Below, piece after piece: positions 6,868 through 9,949 of a stretch of 9,949 bases of DNA. The position numbers were made by a program, and so were the translations under genes. The stretch spans positions 1-9,949 of the forward strand of contig JBBRVU010000159.1 in the NCBI GenBank assembly GCA_038246575.1, in the 5' to 3' direction. The notes under the pieces are model-generated. The model was given only the letters and a program-made list of their open reading frames with translations, was not told where the DNA came from and searched no databases. The stretch is from JACCUZ01 sp038246575 (GTDB lineage Bacteria; Actinomycetota; Actinomycetes; JACCUZ01). Numbering within the stretch: position 1 is the first letter of the stretch; each line of letters starts with the position of its first letter.

Positions 6868-7603
6868 CCAGGGTGTGAGCTGCTGAGGTGAGGCGGTCGA
6901 TGGCGGACTGGGCGAGTAGCGCGTCGCTCATCATCGACATCCACTCCGAAGGCTCCCGGTTCGACGTCACGATGGTGGCTGCCTTGCGGTGCCGTTCGAC
7001 GACGAGCTCGTAGAAGTCGTTGGTCTCGGTCGCGTCCAGGTTTCGGAGCGCGAAGTCGTCGAGGATGAGGAGGTCGACGCGGGCGAGTTTGCGCATCTCG
7101 GCTTCGAGGCTGTTGTCTAACCGTGCCGCGCGCAAACGGGTGAAGAGCTTGTCGGTGCGGGAGGCGTGGACGCTGAGACGGCGCCGGATTCCGATGTGGC
7201 CGAGCGCGGTGGCCAGGTGAGTTTTTCCGACTCCCACGGGCCCCAAGATGAGGACTCCGTGACCTGCCTCGGTGAATCTGAGGCTGGTCAGGTCCGAGAG
7301 GAGCATCCGGTCGTAGGTGAGGTCCTCGGGTTCGTCCCAGGTGTCGAGGCGCATGGTCGGGTCCAGGCCGGCGGTGCGGGCGCGCAGCATCGCTGAGCGG
7401 GACTCGCGGCGGGTGACCTCGTCACCGAGGAGGAGCTCGAGGAACGCGGCGTGGCCCATCTTGCGTTGTCTGGCGAGGGCGAGCCGTTCGGGCAACGTGT
7501 CCTTGAGCCCGCCCAGCTTCAACGCACGCAGGGTCCTCATCAGGTCGGTGCCGACCGGGTCGGTCGGCCCGCTGCTGCTCGGCGTCGCAGTGGTGGTGAT
7601 CAC
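6779..7603 (-). CDS. istB: IS21-family ATPase / transposition helper protein IstB
   Basis: 274 residues, the usual length for IstB, an AAA+ ATPase that helps IstA choose and capture target DNA. Walker A is GPVGVGKT at 121-128 and Walker B is LLILDD at 178-183. TSNRE at 213-217 is the sensor-like segment, and the conserved AIDRLTSAAHTLVIEG-S-YR stretch follows at about 234-253. The N-terminal domain (LMRTLRALKLGGLKDTLPERL) is the normal IstB helical part. The start is a GTG at 7603 that overlaps the istA stop as GTGA, with a GGAG about nine bases upstream inside istA. Translation is therefore probably coupled to istA. The stop at 6779 is only eight bases from the inner terminal repeat. Confidence 0.95.
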   Translation of the reverse strand: MITTTATPSSSGPTDPVGTDLMRTLRALKLGGLKDTLPERLALARQRKMGHAAFLELLLGDEVTRRESRSAMLRARTAGLDPTMRLDTWDEPEDLTYDRMLLSDLTSLRFTEAGHGVLILGPVGVGKTHLATALGHIGIRRRLSVHASRTDKLFTRLRAARLDNSLEAEMRKLARVDLLILDDFALRNLDATETNDFYELVVERHRKAATIVTSNREPSEWMSMMSDALLAQSAIDRLTSAAHTLVIEGPSYRQRDRPNPCGIVDTETGARDAH

Positions 7604-9222
7604 GTGCTGGTCTCCATCTCTGGGTTCGCGGCGGCGCTGACGCCGCCGCGGATCAGGGTCAGCTGGGCTGCGCCGCTCAGCGCGTACTCGGTTGGGTCGC
7701 GGGCGAACCTGCCGGTCGCCGAGCCGGTCGCCGAGCCGGCCGCGACGGGCAACACCGGTTGCTCGCGTTCGATCGCCTTCTCGAGCATCGAGGCGATCTT
7801 CGACACGCTCACGACGTCGAGGTCCAGCGAGCGTGTGCAGGCGGTCTCGACCGGGACGGGCCCGTAACGGCGCACCAGCCCCAGCAGCCGGTAGACGCTG
7901 CGCATCCTGGTCCAGGGCAGCGGATCGTCGAGGAGCCGCTCGGCATAGATCCCGATACTGGGCCCGTGCCCTGCGCAGGTGCCGATCAGTGCCGTCAGGT
8001 CCCGCATCGCATACCCGGCCCGCTCGACGGGAAGATCGGCCCGGTCGGTCGACCTGCCGCCGGGCCGCTGCCGGGGATGGGTCTTGACCAGCTGCCCGCC
8101 CCAGTAGAGCTTGACCAGCTCACTGTCCGCGCGAGCCTCGAGATAGTGCCCGATCCACTGCGCAGGCAGCGAATACAAGGATCTGGCGACCTCGACGTGG
8201 AAGTCCCGATGGACCTTGACCCGGGTGAACACCGGCACGTCATAGGACGCCGGGATCGGCAGCAGACAGCACGCCTCGACCTCGGTGAACATCTCGCCCG
8301 GACGAGCAGCGGTGGTGCCGTGGATCCGCATCCCCGCCCGCTCCGAACACCAGGTGGTGACACGCTGTTGGGCCTCAGCGAGGTCGGTGAAGGTCTCCCC
8401 GGCCCAGAAGTTGCCGCGCACGTACTGGACGGCGCGTTCGACCCTGGGCTTGTCTTGTGGGGTGCGGACCCGTGCCGGGTCGGTAGCGAACCCGACGTGC
8501 TGGGCGTAGTCCAACCAGCCGGTCGACAACCGGGGGTTGACCGCGTCGGCCTTGCTGACCACCGCCTTGAGGTTGTCCGGGATCAGGACCTTGAAGACCC
8601 CGCCGAAGAAGTCCCATGCCGCGTCACAGCCCGCGATCATCGCGACCAGGGTCTGGGAGTACGTCAACCACACGAACATGTGCCGGCTGAGCACGGCGGT
8701 GAAGATCAGCGCATGCACCCGCCTCTTCTTCCCGGTCTCCGGGTCCAGGATGAATCCCATCTGGGCGAAGTCGATCTGGCACTCCACCCCGGGCTCGCCG
8801 TCGTTGATCCGCATCGTGGTGGACTTGACCCGGAACCCGCACTGCTCGACCGCGAACCGGTGCAACGTCCGATACGGCACCACGCATCCCTGCCGGGCGA
8901 GCAGTTCCTCGATCTTCACCACCGACAACGGCGGCTGACCATCGCCGCCGGTCACCCACTTGGTGATCTGCTCCTCGCGGAAGAGCAACAGATCCCACGA
9001 CGCACCATGACCGTTCGGGCGCGCCGGACGAACCGCGGCGACCACCGCACCGACCAGCTCATCGGTCAGCGCCTCGACCCCGGCGTCCCGGGTCAGGCCC
9101 TCGGCCTCGGCCGCCCCGACATATCGGCGGGCGGTCTTGCGGTCCACGCCCGCCCGTTCGGCGACCCTGCGCAGGCCAACTCCTTCGAGCCAACCGCGGA
9201 GCACCTCTCGTACCTCAACCAC
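7600..9222 (-). CDS. istA: IS21-family DDE transposase IstA
   Basis: 540 residues from the GTG at 9222, which follows a near-perfect AGGGAGG by five bases and gives the typical N-terminus VVEVREVLRGWL. The frame is open to a GTG at 9243, but that one lies upstream of this ribosome-binding site. An N-terminal helix-turn-helix reads LRRVAERAGVDRKTARRYV (about 17-35). The DDE integrase core has D151 in VECQIDFAQMG, D216 in VLIPDNLKAVV and E262 in KPRVERAVQYVRGNF. The C-terminal part (VKVHRDFHVEVARSLYSLPAQWIG) is the usual beta-barrel region. A small Gly-Ser-Ala-Thr repeat lies near the C-terminus. It catalyses cutting and joining of the element's ends with IstB. Confidence 0.95.
   Translation of the reverse strand: MVEVREVLRGWLEGVGLRRVAERAGVDRKTARRYVGAAEAEGLTRDAGVEALTDELVGAVVAAVRPARPNGHGASWDLLLFREEQITKWVTGGDGQPPLSVVKIEELLARQGCVVPYRTLHRFAVEQCGFRVKSTTMRINDGEPGVECQIDFAQMGFILDPETGKKRRVHALIFTAVLSRHMFVWLTYSQTLVAMIAGCDAAWDFFGGVFKVLIPDNLKAVVSKADAVNPRLSTGWLDYAQHVGFATDPARVRTPQDKPRVERAVQYVRGNFWAGETFTDLAEAQQRVTTWCSERAGMRIHGTTAARPGEMFTEVEACCLLPIPASYDVPVFTRVKVHRDFHVEVARSLYSLPAQWIGHYLEARADSELVKLYWGGQLVKTHPRQRPGGRSTDRADLPVERAGYAMRDLTALIGTCAGHGPSIGIYAERLLDDPLPWTRMRSVYRLLGLVRRYGPVPVETACTRSLDLDVVSVSKIASMLEKAIEREQPVLPVAAGSATGSATGRFARDPTEYALSGAAQLTLIRGGVSAAANPEMETST
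7711..7734 (+). repeat. 12-bp tandem repeat inside istA
   Basis: GCCGGTCGCCGA occurs twice in direct tandem and is followed by the start of a third copy. On the minus strand it encodes part of a GSATGSATG stretch near the IstA C-terminus. The unit is a multiple of three, so copy-number change would keep the frame. Confidence 0.6.
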
Positions 9223-9320
9223 GCCGACCTCCCTGAATCCCACCGCTGATGACCTCCACGTCGACGAACAAGACGCGGCGAGTCAACGAGCGCACCGAGG
9301 GGCCACCGGCCAGGCGCGCC

Positions 9321-9400
9321 GGGTGGTCCCATGACTGGCAATCCAGGTGGTCCCATGAAGCTGGCAGAAAACCGCTCAGAGCGGTCCCATGCTCATGGCA
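9321..9400 (-). repeat. IS21 terminal repeats, istA-side end (three copies)
   Basis: Three inverted copies of the unit seen at the other end: GGTGGTCCCAT at 9322-9332, AGGTGGTCCCAT at 9345-9356 and AGCGGTCCCAT at 9380-9390. Each is followed within three to five bases by TGGCA. The outermost copy is the most diverged, at the bases next to the core. Together with the two copies at 6725-6771 these define the element's ends. Confidence 0.8.
9368..9385 (-). terminator. hairpin with T-run in the istA-side IS end
   Basis: On the minus strand ACCGCT-CTG-AGCGGT forms a six-base-pair hairpin (9385 to 9371) followed by a short T-run (9370-9368). It lies between the outer two terminal repeats and points toward istA, so it could stop transcription entering the element from the flank. 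The stem is short, so the effect is uncertain. Confidence 0.35.
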
Positions 9401-9687
9401 GGCGCACGCTTGATGCTCCCTAGGGCGCTGCCGCACTTTTCGAGGGTCTTCAGTCATGACGACAGTCAGAGGCGGGGTCGAGGTACCACGGGATGCTGGG
9501 TGCGTGACGATGGCTGCCCCGGATGCAGAGACGCTGGCCGCAGGAGGGTACGTCGGCGTCCCTTAGGTGCCGCTGCGCGTCGGGGGCTACCTAGGCTGCA
9601 GATCTCGTCACGTCCGCTCATGCCGCCTTCGGGACTGCTGCGCACCGATCGACACCAGCGTGTGGCCAGACATCAAGCGCTGGCCGG
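9401..9687. other. region without a recognisable gene
   Basis: About 290 bp between the IS and the hydrolase gene. A plus-strand frame is open from inside the IS to a TAG at 9689-9691. Its translation is Arg-rich and resembles no family I know. A 36-codon ORF from an ATG at 9456 is also unconvincing. The region may be the interrupted tail of the sigma-factor gene or ordinary spacer. Confidence 0.4.
9664..9685 (-). terminator. weak stem-loop just after the hydrolase stop
   Basis: GGCCAG at 9664-9669 pairs with CTGGCC at 9680-9685 around a ten-base loop, immediately beyond the TAG stop of the minus-strand gene. No T-run follows, so it is at best a weak or non-canonical terminator. Confidence 0.35.
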
Positions 9688-9949
9688 CTAGGTCAGGGTG
9701 TCTGCTATCAGGAGGGCGGTGGTGCTGACCTGCTCGGCGTCGTCACCGGCACTCAGGACGGCGACAGAGATTCCCTGCTCGGGCTGGCGGACGGTCTGCG
9801 CAGTCCATGTGGGCCAAGATCCGCTGTGGGTAATCGTTAACCGGTCGCCTCGCCGGGTGACTCGGACGCCCCAGGCGTAGTCCAGCGGCGTACCGTCGTC
9901 GAGAGCCCCCGGTGTCTCCGCGCGGTCGTGGACAGTTGGGCCGAGGGAC
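9688..9949 (-). CDS. serine beta-lactamase-like hydrolase, C-terminal fragment
   Basis: The last 86 or so codons of a gene that enters from beyond the right edge; the stop TAG is at 9690-9688. The translation reads DDGTPLDYAWGVRV, then THSGSWPTWTAQTVRQPEQGISVAVLS, then AEQVSTTALLIADTL. This matches the C-terminal part of the beta-lactamase / penicillin-binding-protein-like (class C-type) serine hydrolase family. There an HxG segment, here HSG, takes the place of the KTG box beside the active site. The SxxK and YxN motifs would be in the missing part. Whether it is an esterase, peptidase or beta-lactamase cannot be said. The gene lacks a start codon in the window and is easily overlooked. Confidence 0.8.
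   Translation of the reverse strand, partial: SLGPTVHDRAETPGALDDGTPLDYAWGVRVTRRGDRLTITHSGSWPTWTAQTVRQPEQGISVAVLSAGDDAEQVSTTALLIADTLT

Larger units (their letters stand above)
6725..9400 (-). mobile_element. IS21-family insertion sequence
   Basis: An apparently complete element of about 2.68 kb: istA and istB in tandem, plus repeat-bearing ends that begin TG and finish CA as in the family. Edges are set by the outermost TGCCA repeat at each side (6725 and 9400). Both genes have intact key motifs, so the element may be active. It lies in the 3' part of the sigma-factor gene, opposite to that gene's direction. No duplication abuts the 6725/9400 edges. If the istA-side edge is 9406 instead, a four-base CGCT duplication appears (6721-6724 and 9407-9410). 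The edges are therefore uncertain by several bases. Confidence 0.88.

Noticed and set aside
7759..9249. A 496-codon plus-strand open frame opposite istA
   Set aside because: It is antisense to a transposase with all expected motifs. Long antisense frames are common in GC-rich DNA, and its translation has no recognisable domain.
9456..9566. A 36-codon ORF whose end (AAPDAETLAAGGYVGV) loosely recalls the start of PPOX-type flavin or F420 enzymes
   Set aside because: It stops at once and no downstream homology is visible; the resemblance is too short.
1..9949. CRISPR array, tRNA, rRNA or phage genes
   Set aside because: No regularly spaced repeats, cloverleaf-like segments, rRNA sequence or phage structural proteins were seen.

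Overview
The window is about 10 kb of high-GC DNA (roughly two-thirds G+C by eye) with GTG starts, purine-rich ribosome-binding sites and proteins rich in Ala, Arg and Val. This suggests an actinobacterium, perhaps of the Pseudonocardia or Geodermatophilus kind. That placement is inferred from base composition and protein style, not from a database search.

Layout. (1) Positions 1-1739, plus strand: the 3' part of a PAS-GGDEF-EAL cyclic-di-GMP signalling protein. Its reading frame is broken inside the EAL domain by an apparent one-base loss in a run of five C. (2) Positions 1772-5022, minus strand: five co-directional genes with gaps of 45-99 bp. In transcription order they are a MscS-like TM-helix membrane protein, a PRC-barrel/DUF2382 stress protein, a four-helix membrane protein, a conserved 61-residue protein and a PAP2-family phosphatase. 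They look like an envelope or general-stress operon; stem-loops before the phosphatase gene may modulate or end the transcript there. (3) Positions 5290-5580, minus strand: a small ORF with a CxxC-type zinc-site look. (4) Positions 5797-6867, plus strand: an ECF-type sigma factor with a fused zinc-finger (anti-sigma-like) module and one membrane segment. Its 3' end runs into an insertion sequence. A 21-codon ORF with a better ribosome-binding site overlaps its start.

(5) Positions 6725 to about 9400: an apparently intact IS21-family element, istA and istB on the minus strand with overlapping stop and start codons. It is bounded by five copies of a TGCCA-N3-5-ATGGGACC repeat, two at the istB-side end and three at the istA-side end. 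It sits in the 3' part of the sigma gene. (6) Positions 9401-9687: no convincing gene. (7) Positions 9688-9949, minus strand: the C-terminal end of a serine beta-lactamase-like hydrolase whose start lies beyond the window.

Together the non-IS genes are mostly regulatory and envelope-stress functions: c-di-GMP turnover, membrane tension, a DUF2382 stress protein, a lipid-phosphate-type phosphatase and a membrane-linked sigma factor. Two of the regulators look damaged, the c-di-GMP protein by a frameshift and the sigma factor by the IS. I see no clear evidence of a wholly new system. The points most worth a second look are the sigma gene/IS junction, the overlapping leader ORF and the stress operon with its unassigned small genes.
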